DNA of 64,000 nt from an uncultured Clostridia bacterium (lineage in GTDB: Bacteria > Bacillota > Clostridia > Oscillospirales > CAG-272): the NCBI GenBank assembly GCA_947631765.1, contig CANRMP010000009.1:1-64000 (forward strand), given 5' to 3'. The translations under genes and the position numbers were made by a program. Shown piece by piece: positions 50,070-58,823 of this stretch (its first letter is position 1; every line of letters begins with the position of its first letter). The notes beneath the pieces are model-generated. The model saw nothing but the letters and a program-made list of their open reading frames with translations, had not been told where the DNA came from and ran no database searches.

Positions 50070-52430
50070 ATGAAGTTCACAAAAATGCACGCATACGGAA
50101 ACGACTATGTGTATATCGACGCCATAAATCAAAAGGTAGACAATTTAAGCGAGCTTGCACGGTACATAAGCGACAGACATTTCGGAGTCGGCTCTGACGG
50201 GATAGTTCTTATCTGCCCTTCAAGCAAAGGCGATTTTCGAATGAGAATGTTCAATCCGGACGGTACAGAGGGGGAAATGTGCGGAAATGCACTCAGAAGC
50301 ATGAGCAAGTACGTATATGAGCACGCCCTGACCGACAAAACGGAGCTTTGCATTGAAACGCTCGGCGGTATGCAGAAGGTCAGACTGTTTGTCGAGGGCG
50401 GCAAGGTTGTCAATATCGAGGCAAATATCGGCACACCGGTGCTTGATACAAATAAAATACCGGTAAATACAACCTTGCGTGAATTTATCGAACAGCCGAT
50501 AAAAATTCTCGACAAGGAATTTAAAGTCACGGCGCTTTCCTGGGGAAATCCCCACTGCGTGATATTTGTCGACGACGTTTCGGATATCGACCTTGAAAAA
50601 TACGGAAAATCGATAGAATACAGAACCGACATATTCCCAAATAAAACAAACGTCACCTTTGCTCAGGTTATAAGCGAAAACCGAATAAAGATAAGAGAAT
50701 GGGAAAGAGGCACCGGCGAAACCATCGGATGCGGAACCGGATGCTGCAGCGCAACAGTCGCGGCGGTTTTGACAAACAGATGTAAGCGCCACGTATTTGT
50801 CGAACAAATCGGCGGAATGCTTGAGACAAACTGGGACGAAAGCGACGGAATGTTTATGAAGGGTCCGGCGCAAACGGTATTTGAATCCGAAATCGACGTA
50901 TCGCATATTATAAACAAGAACAGCAAGCGAATAACAAGTCTTAACGACCTTTTGGCAAATATTGAATATGAGCTGATAAAGGGAAAAACAGACGGTATTG
51001 AGATTGCGGACATAAAATACGATTCAAGAAAGGTGGAGGAAGGAGATCTGTTTGTCGCAAGAACAGGAACCGTCTCCGATTCTCACGCCTTTATCCCCGA
51101 CACCGTCAAAAAGGGCGCAAGGGTCATTGTAGTCGAAAAGGACGTGGAGGTTAAAGAGGACGTCACGGTCATTAAAGTAAAATCCTCAAAGCAGGCGCTT
51201 GCGATGCTGTCCGCCGTTTACTTTAATCACCCCGCAAAAGAGCTTACAACAGTAGGCGTCACCGGAACCGCAGGAAAAACCTCGACTACATATATGCTCA
51301 AAGCGATACTCGAAAAAGCGGGAAACAAGGTAGGGCTTATCGGAACAATTTGCGCCCTGATAGGGGAAAAGCGGATTGAGCTGCACAATACTACCCCCGA
51401 GAGCTACGAAATACAGAAAATGTTTCGGGAAATGGTCGACAGCGGCTGTAAATACGCGGTAATGGAGGTCTCCTCTCAGGGTCTGAAAATGAACAGAGTG
51501 GACGGATTTACATTCGACTACGGCGTTTTCACCAATATTTCGCCCGAGCATATAGGCCCCAACGAGCATGAAAATTTCGAAGAATACCTGTACTGCAAGA
51601 GCCTGCTTTTCAAAAAATGCAAAACAGGCATAATAAACGCGGACGCTTCAAGATGGCAGGACGTTATAAAGGGACACACCTGCGATATTATAAAGTTCGG
51701 AATAAACAGCTCGGATGTTGATATCAAGGCCTCAAATATCGATTTTATCATGGAGGATAATTATTTCGGAATGGGCTTTGAGCTTTCCGGAAAGCTTTCC
51801 GGAAAATTCAGAGTGTCGATTCCCGGAAGATTTTCCGTTTATAACAGCCTGTGCGCCATAACAATAGCCTATGAGCTCGGGATATCGGCCCCCGAAATGA
51901 AAAATGCGCTGAGCTGTATATCGGTAACCGGCAGAATGGAGCTTGTAAGCGGAAACGAGACCTATAAGCTCATCGTCGATTACGCGCACAATGAGGATGA
52001 GATGAACAATCTTATGGCAACCGTTTCGGAATATCACCCCAAAAGACTTATAAGCATCTTCGGCGGCGGCGGAAACCGCGCCAAGGCAAGAAGGTACGAC
52101 ATGGGCGAGATAGCGGGAAAGTGGTCTGATCTCATAATCTTAACGGAGGACAATCCCAGATGGGAAGAGCTTGAGTCGATAAATAACGATATTATCGCAG
52201 GAATCAACAAGAGCGGCGGAAAATATATCATCATAGACGACAGAAAGGAAGCCATAAAATACGCCATGAAGAACGCGCAAAAAGGCGATATTATACTGCT
52301 TATCGGCAAGGGACATGAGCAGTATCAGGAAATAAAGGGCACAAAATACTTCTGGGATGAAAGACAGGCGGTAAAGGAAGCGGAAAAAGAGCTGAAGGAC
52401 GGCTTGCGCATGAGCCTTGTTATCGGCTGA
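50070..52430 (+). CDS. dapF-murE: DapF-MurE fusion (diaminopimelate epimerase / DAP ligase)
   Basis: One 786-aa ORF joins two enzymes of consecutive steps. Residues 1 to about 283 are DapF: the first catalytic Cys lies in MCGNALR (about 71), the second in GCGTGCCSA (about 224), and GNDYVYIDA opens the protein. It turns LL-DAP into meso-DAP. Residues about 293-786 are MurE, which adds DAP to UDP-MurNAc-L-Ala-D-Glu: P-loop GVTGTAGKTS (about 396), carbamylated-Lys region YLYCKSLLFKK, GRFSVYNSLCA, and DNPRWEE (about 693), the signature of meso-DAP-type ligases. A short junction (NKNSKRITSLNDLL) links them. No frame break or internal ribosome site is needed. A ribosome site (AAAGGGAGAG) lies before the ATG. 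It ends 75 bases before a bidirectional terminator. Confidence 0.93.
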   Translation: MKFTKMHAYGNDYVYIDAINQKVDNLSELARYISDRHFGVGSDGIVLICPSSKGDFRMRMFNPDGTEGEMCGNALRSMSKYVYEHALTDKTELCIETLGGMQKVRLFVEGGKVVNIEANIGTPVLDTNKIPVNTTLREFIEQPIKILDKEFKVTALSWGNPHCVIFVDDVSDIDLEKYGKSIEYRTDIFPNKTNVTFAQVISENRIKIREWERGTGETIGCGTGCCSATVAAVLTNRCKRHVFVEQIGGMLETNWDESDGMFMKGPAQTVFESEIDVSHIINKNSKRITSLNDLLANIEYELIKGKTDGIEIADIKYDSRKVEEGDLFVARTGTVSDSHAFIPDTVKKGARVIVVEKDVEVKEDVTVIKVKSSKQALAMLSAVYFNHPAKELTTVGVTGTAGKTSTTYMLKAILEKAGNKVGLIGTICALIGEKRIELHNTTPESYEIQKMFREMVDSGCKYAVMEVSSQGLKMNRVDGFTFDYGVFTNISPEHIGPNEHENFEEYLYCKSLLFKKCKTGIINADASRWQDVIKGHTCDIIKFGINSSDVDIKASNIDFIMEDNYFGMGFELSGKLSGKFRVSIPGRFSVYNSLCAITIAYELGISAPEMKNALSCISVTGRMELVSGNETYKLIVDYAHNEDEMNNLMATVSEYHPKRLISIFGGGGNRAKARRYDMGEIAGKWSDLIILTEDNPRWEELESINNDIIAGINKSGGKYIIIDDRKEAIKYAMKNAQKGDIILLIGKGHEQYQEIKGTKYFWDERQAVKEAEKELKDGLRMSLVIG

Positions 52431-52504
52431 TATGCCATAAAGTATTTTAGGCTTATTGCGCCGCGGACTTTTTTGCGCAAATCATAACGCGACAGCGACA
52501 TATA

Positions 52505-52556
52505 AGAGCATAAAAAAAGCCGGAAGAGGTTATATTTCTTCCGGTTTTTTATGCTC
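52505..52556. terminator. Bidirectional terminator after dapF-murE
   Basis: A long inverted repeat, from AGAGCATAAAAAAAGCCGG to its counterpart ending TTTTTTATGCTCT, brackets an A/T loop with a TCTTCCGG/CCGGAAGA core. T-runs lie on both sides, serving the plus-strand fusion gene and the convergent ZIP gene. Confidence 0.85.
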
Positions 52557-52598
52557 TTGGGCAAAAAGCGCCGTATTTTTTGCTTTTATATAGTTTTT

Positions 52599-53390
52599 TT
52601 ATGAGAGCGCCACGTCAAGCAGCATCATAAGCGCAAAGCCCGTCGCCACGCCGAAATTTGCATAGCGGCTGCCCTTTCCTTCGTGCGCCTCGGGAATAAG
52701 CTCCTCAACCACCACATAAATCATGGCTCCCGCCGCAAAGGCTAAAAAATACGGAAGCACCGGATATATTATTGCGGTAAGCGCAAGAGTGAGAAGTGCA
52801 AAAACCGGTTCGACAGCTCCCGAAAGAAAGGCATAAAAAAACGCACGCCCTCTCGTCTGACCGGACAGCGCTCCCGGCATTGAGACAATGGCGCCTTCAG
52901 GAAAATTCTGTATCGCCACTCCCATGGCAAGCGCCATGACTCCCGCCATTTCCACCTCTCCTTTACCGGCAAGGTAGCCCGCAAGCACAACGCCCACAGC
53001 CATTCCCTCGGGAATGTTATGAAGCGTCACCGCAAAAAACATTTTCGCCGACCGTTTTTGTTTGTGACTTGTACAGTTTCGGCTTATCGTTTCGCTGTCA
53101 AAGTGAGGAATAAGAGCGTCGGTTGCCATTAGAAAAAGCATTCCGACAATAAAGCCGACAGAGGCGGGGAGCCATGTGAGCGCTACTCCCTGATTTTTTG
53201 CCATTTCAAGGGCAGGTATCAGCAGTGACCACACCGAAGCCGCAACCATAACGCCCGAGGCAAAGCCCAAAAGGAATTTTTGCAGGGAGGTTGAGGGCTC
53301 TCTTCCGAGAAAAAATACGGTAAGCGCGCCAAGCGTGGTGCCGGCAAAAGGAACGGCGATGCAAACCGCAGAAAAAATGGTATTATTCAT
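52599..53390 (-). CDS. ZIP-family divalent metal transporter
   Basis: A 263-aa membrane protein of the ZIP family (ZupT-like), expected to import zinc or other divalent metal. The start at 53390 (MNNTIFSAVCIAV) has AAGGA 8 bases upstream; the frame extends upstream without a site. Eight helices are likely. The metal-binding signatures are HNIPEGMAVGVV in helix 4 and QNFPEGAIVSMP in helix 5. It has a good promoter. It lies across from the CDF exporter region (46.6 kb), so import and export genes for divalent metals are both present but not adjacent. Confidence 0.92.
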   Translation of the reverse strand: MNNTIFSAVCIAVPFAGTTLGALTVFFLGREPSTSLQKFLLGFASGVMVAASVWSLLIPALEMAKNQGVALTWLPASVGFIVGMLFLMATDALIPHFDSETISRNCTSHKQKRSAKMFFAVTLHNIPEGMAVGVVLAGYLAGKGEVEMAGVMALAMGVAIQNFPEGAIVSMPGALSGQTRGRAFFYAFLSGAVEPVFALLTLALTAIIYPVLPYFLAFAAGAMIYVVVEELIPEAHEGKGSRYANFGVATGFALMMLLDVALS

Positions 53391-53460
53391 TGTAAAGGTC
53401 CTTAAATATTGTACATGCGCATAAATTTTAACAGATAAAAGGAATGCACCGTTCCTTTCT

Positions 53461-53489
53461 ATTGTATTCACGCAAAACAAATATGTTAA
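53461..53489 (-). promoter_or_regulatory. Promoter of the ZIP gene
   Basis: On the minus strand TTAACA (plus 53484-53489), 17 bases and TACAAT (plus 53461-53466). A small AAAGGAA-TTCCTTT hairpin lies between this and the gene at 53438-53458. Confidence 0.65.
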
Positions 53490-53531
53490 AGACCCGAAAT
53501 GCCGATAAGGGCGAATTTTTAACAGGCAAAC

Positions 53532-54077
53532 TCAGCCTTCTATATAGTCAAGCGCCTCAAGCGCTCCCTTGCAGACCTTAAAAAGCGAGAATATATTCTC
53601 TGCGGCAAAGCGCCTTTCCACAATACCGCAAAGCAGCTTGACAAGCGGGTCAAAATAGCCGTCAACGTCAAGCAGAACTATCTTTTTGTCATGCCGCCCG
53701 AGCTGTTTTAGGGTGAGTATTTCGAAAAATTCGTCAAGCGTTCCGATTCCTCCCGGACACGCGATAAAGCAGTCTGCCCTCTCTTCAAGCATCTTTTTGC
53801 GCTCTCTCATATCCTTCGGATATATGAACTCACAGCACTCGCGGTAAAGCACGCCATCCGTGTCAAAAAACGAGGGTGCAATTCCGACAATGGCGCCGTT
53901 TCCCTTTTTCATTCCTCTTGCAACCGCGCCCATAACTCCGGTGGCTCCTCCCCCGAAGATAAGTCCCATGTTTCTTTTTGCCATTTCAAAGCCCAACGTT
54001 TCCGACTCGTCGATAAAGACCCTGTCTATATCCGCGCCCGCCGCACCGTAAACGCATACGTATAATTTTTTATCCAT
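53532..54077 (-). CDS. LOG-family protein (nucleotide phosphoribohydrolase-like)
   Basis: A 181-aa LOG (Lonely Guy) family protein. The PGGIGTLDEFFE motif and GGGATGVMGAVARG match the active site of cytokinin-riboside 5'-monophosphate phosphoribohydrolases and bacterial relatives, which cleave nucleoside monophosphates. The physiological substrate in bacteria is often unclear. The start at ATG 54077 is about 10 bases after AAAGGA; a GTG two codons earlier is nearly as good. It has its own consensus promoter and lies divergent from the GH38 gene. Confidence 0.88.
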   Translation of the reverse strand: MDKKLYVCVYGAAGADIDRVFIDESETLGFEMAKRNMGLIFGGGATGVMGAVARGMKKGNGAIVGIAPSFFDTDGVLYRECCEFIYPKDMRERKKMLEERADCFIACPGGIGTLDEFFEILTLKQLGRHDKKIVLLDVDGYFDPLVKLLCGIVERRFAAENIFSLFKVCKGALEALDYIEG

Positions 54078-54108
54078 TTTCACTTATTCCTTTGGTGTAT
54101 TTATTACT

Positions 54109-54137
54109 ATTTTAAATCATTTTTTGCAGCTTGTCAA
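54109..54137 (-). promoter_or_regulatory. Promoter of the LOG gene
   Basis: On the minus strand TTGACA (plus 54132-54137), 17 bases and TAAAAT (plus 54109-54114). The start codon follows 32 bases after the -10. Confidence 0.75.
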
Positions 54138-54260
54138 CAGTACCGCATAAGACCTTACCGCCCGTTTTGAGAGCAAATATCCCTTTTACGCTCCGCAAAG
54201 AGTGATTTTTATAGAAAATCAACGATTTTAATAGAAAAGTTATAATTTTTAAATAACCTC

Positions 54261-54288
54261 TTGACAATTTTATTTTTTATTGTACAAT
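54261..54288 (+). promoter_or_regulatory. Promoter of the GH38 gene
   Basis: TTGACA (54261-54266), 16 bases and TACAAT (54283-54288). The leader would be about 85 bases. Confidence 0.72.
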
Positions 54289-54378
54289 AACATTGACTTA
54301 TTATAAAGTAGCAAAATACAGCTGTTTTATACTGAAAGAAAGGCGCTTTTGCATAAGCAAGAGAAAAGGTTTGGCAAT

Positions 54379-57300
54379 ATGGCTAAAAAGAAAAAACTCT
54401 ACGCGGTATCAAACGCTCATCTTGATACCCAATGGAACTGGACTATTCAGGACACCATAAGAGACTGTGTGAAAAACACGCTTGAGCAAAACTTCGAGCT
54501 TTTCGAAAAATACCCTCATTACCGCATGAATTTTGAGGGCGCTTTCCGTTATAAGCTTGCAAAGGAATACTATCCCGATCTTTATGAAAAACTCAAGGAG
54601 TATATTGCAGAGGGCAGATGGAACGTCGCCGGAAGCCAGTGGGACGCTTGCGACGCCAACGTTCCCTCCTCAGAAGCTTACATGCGTCAAATTCTGCTCG
54701 GCAACGGCTATTTTGAGAAGGAATTCGGCAAAAAAAGCAGTGATATATTCCTTACCGACTGCTTCGGGTTCCGCTTTTCTCTTCCCTCAATTGCCGCTCA
54801 CATGGGACTTAACGGCTTCTCGACTCAAAAGCTTGTCTGGGGAGTCGGCTCTCCGATATACAACGAGGACAAGAGCGCAAGAAAGCCCATGCCCGAAAAG
54901 GGAGTTCCCCGCATGGACCTCGGCAAATGGGTCGGACCCGACGGCAACTATGTTATCGCCTCATTCCTCGGCGGAAACTACACTCTTCACTTTGAGCACG
55001 ACGAACAAAAGCGCCCGATTCACGAGCGTGAAGAATATTTAAAAGAAATCGAGCACAACGAAAAGTACACCGGTGTGCCGGTGCGCATGATGTATTACGG
55101 AACGGGCGACTACGGCGGCTCTCCCTCCGAGGAATCGGTAAAGTACGTCAATGACGCTATTGAGGCAAACTCTCCCGACAAGGCGTTTGAGGTCGTGGCA
55201 GGCTCAACCGACGACATCTTTAACGATCTGACGCCCGAGGAGATAGCGAACCTACCCGAGTACAAGGGAAATCTGCTTATTCCTCACGGCTACGGCGCAC
55301 TCACCTCACACACAATATCAAAGAGATGGAACAGAAAGTCCGAGCTGCTTGCCGACTCTTGCGAGCGCGCCGCCTGCATGGCAAAATGGCTTGGATGCGC
55401 GAAATATCCGAAGGAGCGCCTTGAAATTGCATGGAAGACCTTCTTGTGGCATCAGTTCCACGACGATCTCCCCGGAACCTCGATTTTAAACGCCTACGGC
55501 TTTACTCACAACGATTATGTTATCGCTCAAAATATACTTGCCGATGAGCTTAAGGGAAGCGTGGCGGCTGTTTCTTCAAGGCTTTGCACAAACGTTTCGG
55601 GCACTCCGGTCGTGGTATACAACCCCGTTTCGGTATACAGAACCGATATTGCCACAGCCTTCCTTCCCAAGGGATGCGCGTGCGCCAGAGTTTACGACGA
55701 GTGCGGCAACGAGATCCCCTCTCAGCTTTCAAAGCTTGACGGCAAAAAGGTTATAAAATTTGCCGCCACCGTGGCGCCCGTAAGCTTTACCGTTTTCAAT
55801 ATCCGCCCCGCCGAAAAGCCCTGCGAGCTTTGCACAGGTCTTTCGGTCTCGCTGAACACTCTTGAAAACGCAAGATACAAGGTAAGCCTTAACGGCAACG
55901 CATATATTGAGAGCATATTTGACAAAAAGCTTCAAAAAGAAATTCTCAGCTCTCCGATGACCCTCGGAATAAGAGAGGACAACAACACCGTTTGGCCCTC
56001 ATGGGAAATTAAGTACGACGATACAAAGCTGCCCTTTAAGGATATAAACGGGCTCTGCTCGGTTGAGGTTGTGGAGAACGGTCCGGCGCTTGTCTCGCTC
56101 GCGGTGACAAGAAAAGAGGGCGCGAGCATGTACAAACAGACGATCAGCCTCTCCTATCTCTCAAACCGCGTTGACGTTGAAAACGATGTCGATTGGCATG
56201 AGCGCTCTTCACTGCTTTCCGCGGCATGCCCCTTCACCGCCACAAACGAAAAGGCAGTATTCGACCTCGGACTCGGCGCCGAGGAAGGCGAGAACACCAC
56301 CTCATTCCCTTATTTCCAGCACTGCGTACATCAGTGGGCAGACCTTACCGATATTAGCGGCGCGTTCGGCGCGGCAGTGCTTAACGACTGCAAGTACGGC
56401 ATGGAAAAGCCAAACAACAACACCCTGCGCCTCACCCTCATCCACACGCCGAAGGGCGCGTTCATGAATCAGTCGGCTCAGGACTGGCAGGACCACGGCA
56501 AGAACCTCTTCAAATTTGCCGTAACCTCCCATGCCAACACAAGAGACTGCGTTGCGGCGGAGGCTGCCGCTCTAAACCAGCCCCTCTTTGCCTTTGAGGT
56601 ATCAAAGCACGAGGGAGAAGGCTCTTCGCTTTCCTTTGTATCGGTAAGCTGCGACGAGGTTATAATAAGAGCCGTCAAGCAGGAGGAAAAGGGAGAAAGA
56701 CTTATAGTCCGCGTTCAGGAAACAAGCGGAAAGACAATTCACAATATCAAGCTCACCCTTGCCGGAAAGGTGCTTTGCGCCCTTGAAACAAACGGCTATG
56801 AGGAAGGAGACAAGGCTGTCACCTTTGACGACAACTCCCTCACCTTCGACATGACCCCCTACAGCGTAAAGACCTTTGCAATAAAGCTTGACAACAAAGA
56901 GCTTGCCCCCTCAAGCTGCGTTCCGCTTGCCCTTCCCTTTAATAAGAGAGTTACAACTCCCGACAATGACAGAGAAGCTGTCGACTTGGCAAAGGGCATT
57001 TCAATCCCCGAAGAACTCTTTGAAAAGAATGTAAGCTGCGGAGGAATTGATTTTGTCCTTGGAGACAAGGGAACAAACAACGCCCTTGTATGCGCCGCGC
57101 AGACAATAAAGCTTCCCGAAGGCACAAAGAAAATCGCCATTCTTGCGGCAAGCACAAGAGGCGATACCGAGGCCTCCTTCAAGCTGGGAAGAAAAAAGGT
57201 AACGCTCGGCATTCAGGACGCCTTTGAAAATGTGGGCGCATGGGATCTTGTCGCAAGAGGAGACACCGCCTTTATAAAGAGAGATACCATTGCAATAAAC

Positions 57301-58137
57301 TACACCCACACCCACGACAAGGACGGCAACCGCCTTTACATGTTTGCAAACGTCTTTAAGTACGTTATAGAGACAAACGGCGCCGCCGAGCTGACCCTGC
57401 CCGACGACAATGACATTATACTATTTGCCATAACCGCCTTTGACGGATGCGACGTAAAGGAATGCGCTCCGATTTACGACAAGGTGACTCCGATAAACAC
57501 ACCCTTCCACAAGCTAAACGCCGTGAAAATGCTCGGTTCGGGCAGTTATCACGAGGGAAGCCGAGTTGTGGTTCGCGCTCCCGAAATAAACGAGAGCGGA
57601 GTTTTCAAGAGCTTTGAGGGAGACGCCGAGATAGTCTGGAAATCCGGTTCGGAAGCGCTTGTCGAAATGGGCAACAAGGACGTAAGCCTGAGAGCCGTTT
57701 ATGAAAGCTTCGGCGAAAACGTCGTTTACAAGAAGCCCTGCACCGCGAGCGCCGAGATGAATGAAAGCGAATCGGGCGACAAGGCGCTTGACGGAGCCAA
57801 TTTCACAAAGTGGTGCGCTCCCGCAAACGAAAAAGGCGAATGTTGGCTTGAGGTTGACCTTGGAAAGACCGTTTCGATTTACAAGTGGCTTGTAGCTCAC
57901 GCGGGCATGGAAAGCCGCCACTACATCACCTCAGACTTTGCGCTTCAATACAAGCAAAGCGAGAAGGATGAGTGGAAAAACGCGGACGAGGTAAAGGACA
58001 ACAGAGCAAATCTGACGCTCCGTGAATTTACCCCCGTAAAGGCAAGATATATCCGCCTTTACATCACAAAGCCCGCCGAAACCGAAAGAGACGACCACTG
58101 CCGCATCTATCAGCTGCACGTTTACAAGTGCAAATAA
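54379..58137 (+). CDS. GH38 alpha-mannosidase with C-terminal discoidin domain
   Basis: A 1252-aa glycoside hydrolase of family GH38, which removes alpha-mannose using a zinc ion. His14 and Asp16 in AHLDTQWNW bind zinc, Asp127 in LTDCFGF is the likely nucleophile, and HQFHDDLPGTS (about 358) is a family hallmark. The middle (about 400-1000) holds the beta-sandwich domains of GH38. Residues about 1115-1252 form an F5/8 discoidin domain (KYIRLYI-like end: ARYIRLYITKP). The start at 54379 has AAAGG 9 bases upstream; a TTG ten codons earlier with AAGAAAGG before it is a real alternative. No signal peptide or membrane helix is seen in either reading, so it should be cytosolic, which is odd beside the discoidin domain. 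It stands alone. Confidence 0.9.
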   Translation: MAKKKKLYAVSNAHLDTQWNWTIQDTIRDCVKNTLEQNFELFEKYPHYRMNFEGAFRYKLAKEYYPDLYEKLKEYIAEGRWNVAGSQWDACDANVPSSEAYMRQILLGNGYFEKEFGKKSSDIFLTDCFGFRFSLPSIAAHMGLNGFSTQKLVWGVGSPIYNEDKSARKPMPEKGVPRMDLGKWVGPDGNYVIASFLGGNYTLHFEHDEQKRPIHEREEYLKEIEHNEKYTGVPVRMMYYGTGDYGGSPSEESVKYVNDAIEANSPDKAFEVVAGSTDDIFNDLTPEEIANLPEYKGNLLIPHGYGALTSHTISKRWNRKSELLADSCERAACMAKWLGCAKYPKERLEIAWKTFLWHQFHDDLPGTSILNAYGFTHNDYVIAQNILADELKGSVAAVSSRLCTNVSGTPVVVYNPVSVYRTDIATAFLPKGCACARVYDECGNEIPSQLSKLDGKKVIKFAATVAPVSFTVFNIRPAEKPCELCTGLSVSLNTLENARYKVSLNGNAYIESIFDKKLQKEILSSPMTLGIREDNNTVWPSWEIKYDDTKLPFKDINGLCSVEVVENGPALVSLAVTRKEGASMYKQTISLSYLSNRVDVENDVDWHERSSLLSAACPFTATNEKAVFDLGLGAEEGENTTSFPYFQHCVHQWADLTDISGAFGAAVLNDCKYGMEKPNNNTLRLTLIHTPKGAFMNQSAQDWQDHGKNLFKFAVTSHANTRDCVAAEAAALNQPLFAFEVSKHEGEGSSLSFVSVSCDEVIIRAVKQEEKGERLIVRVQETSGKTIHNIKLTLAGKVLCALETNGYEEGDKAVTFDDNSLTFDMTPYSVKTFAIKLDNKELAPSSCVPLALPFNKRVTTPDNDREAVDLAKGISIPEELFEKNVSCGGIDFVLGDKGTNNALVCAAQTIKLPEGTKKIAILAASTRGDTEASFKLGRKKVTLGIQDAFENVGAWDLVARGDTAFIKRDTIAINYTHTHDKDGNRLYMFANVFKYVIETNGAAELTLPDDNDIILFAITAFDGCDVKECAPIYDKVTPINTPFHKLNAVKMLGSGSYHEGSRVVVRAPEINESGVFKSFEGDAEIVWKSGSEALVEMGNKDVSLRAVYESFGENVVYKKPCTASAEMNESESGDKALDGANFTKWCAPANEKGECWLEVDLGKTVSIYKWLVAHAGMESRHYITSDFALQYKQSEKDEWKNADEVKDNRANLTLREFTPVKARYIRLYITKPAETERDDHCRIYQLHVYKCK

Positions 58138-58161
58138 GCGCAAAATATTTCATAGCAAAGG

Positions 58162-58200
58162 CCCACCCCAAAGTCAAGGTCTTGACTTTGGGGTGGGTTT
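58162..58200. terminator. 36-bp hairpin terminator after GH38
   Basis: CCCACCCCAAAGTCAAG (58162-58178), GT, then its exact complement (58181-58197), followed by TTTATTTG on plus. A perfect 17-bp stem with only two bases between the arms. On minus it serves the converging hypothetical gene, though T-tracts are weaker there. Confidence 0.8.
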
Positions 58201-58219
58201 ATTTGTTTGTTATTATATC

Positions 58220-58762
58220 TTAATTGTCGGGCGCGTCGTCCATTCCCGCAACGTTCCATCCCGACATTACAAATTCCCCGAGTATTCTGAAGCGCTGTTT
58301 GCATTTGAATATAAAAGCCGCTCTTTTTTCATCCTTGAATCTTATTATAAACCATTCTCCGTAAAGCACAATGTCCTTGTGCGCGGTCTTTTCAAGTCTG
58401 ATAATATCATGGTGCTTTCCCGAGCGCCTTATCGCAAGCAGACGATTCTTGCCGATACCCATAAGACAGCGGTATTTTTTTCTGCTCTTTTTGTCCCTGC
58501 CCAAAACGGTGACGTTTCTTATCGGATTTTCTTCTCCGAATTCCGCCTTCAGTATCTTTATTTTGTCATCCAATACTTTTTCCCAAATCATATACACTAC
58601 AGGCAGTATGAGAAGAAGGAGCAGGGTAAGGCAAATCGAAAAAGCAAGCGCGTATTTCTCGTCAACTCCGGCAATAAAGCATACCGCAAAGGCAAGAAAC
58701 AGCGAGTATATGCCGTATTTGACAGAACGCCACATTGAAGCTTTAAAAATATGTTTGTTCAT
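58220..58762 (-). CDS. Membrane protein of unknown function
   Basis: I do not recognise this 180-aa protein. Two membrane helices (about 14-33 and 39-62) form a hairpin at the N-terminus; the rest is a cytosolic domain of about 115 residues, basic and beta-rich, with a FKDEKRAAFIFKCKQRF segment. The ribosome site is poor (AGAGAATT). A promoter lies just upstream, so it is probably monocistronic. It lies head-to-tail after the GH38 gene in the convergent direction and before the CapD-like gene. Confidence 0.62.
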   Translation of the reverse strand: MNKHIFKASMWRSVKYGIYSLFLAFAVCFIAGVDEKYALAFSICLTLLLLLILPVVYMIWEKVLDDKIKILKAEFGEENPIRNVTVLGRDKKSRKKYRCLMGIGKNRLLAIRRSGKHHDIIRLEKTAHKDIVLYGEWFIIRFKDEKRAAFIFKCKQRFRILGEFVMSGWNVAGMDDAPDN

Positions 58763-58778
58763 AAAATGTAATTCTCTG

Positions 58779-58806
58779 ATTTTAAATTATTAAATGTCCC
58801 TTTCAA
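58779..58806 (-). promoter_or_regulatory. Promoter of the 180-aa membrane protein gene
   Basis: On the minus strand TTGAAA (plus 58801-58806), 16 bases and TAAAAT (plus 58779-58784). Spacing is one base shorter than ideal. Confidence 0.5.
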
Positions 58807-58823
58807 GCATTAAAACGGCAAGC

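Larger units (their letters stand above)
54084..54378. other. 295-base divergent region between LOG and GH38 genes
   Basis: It holds the LOG promoter and the GH38 promoter, back to back. The A/T-rich middle (54190-54260) holds direct A/T runs (TTTTTATAGAAAAT and TTTTAATAGAAAAG) that may be chance. Nothing else is recognised. Confidence 0.5.
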
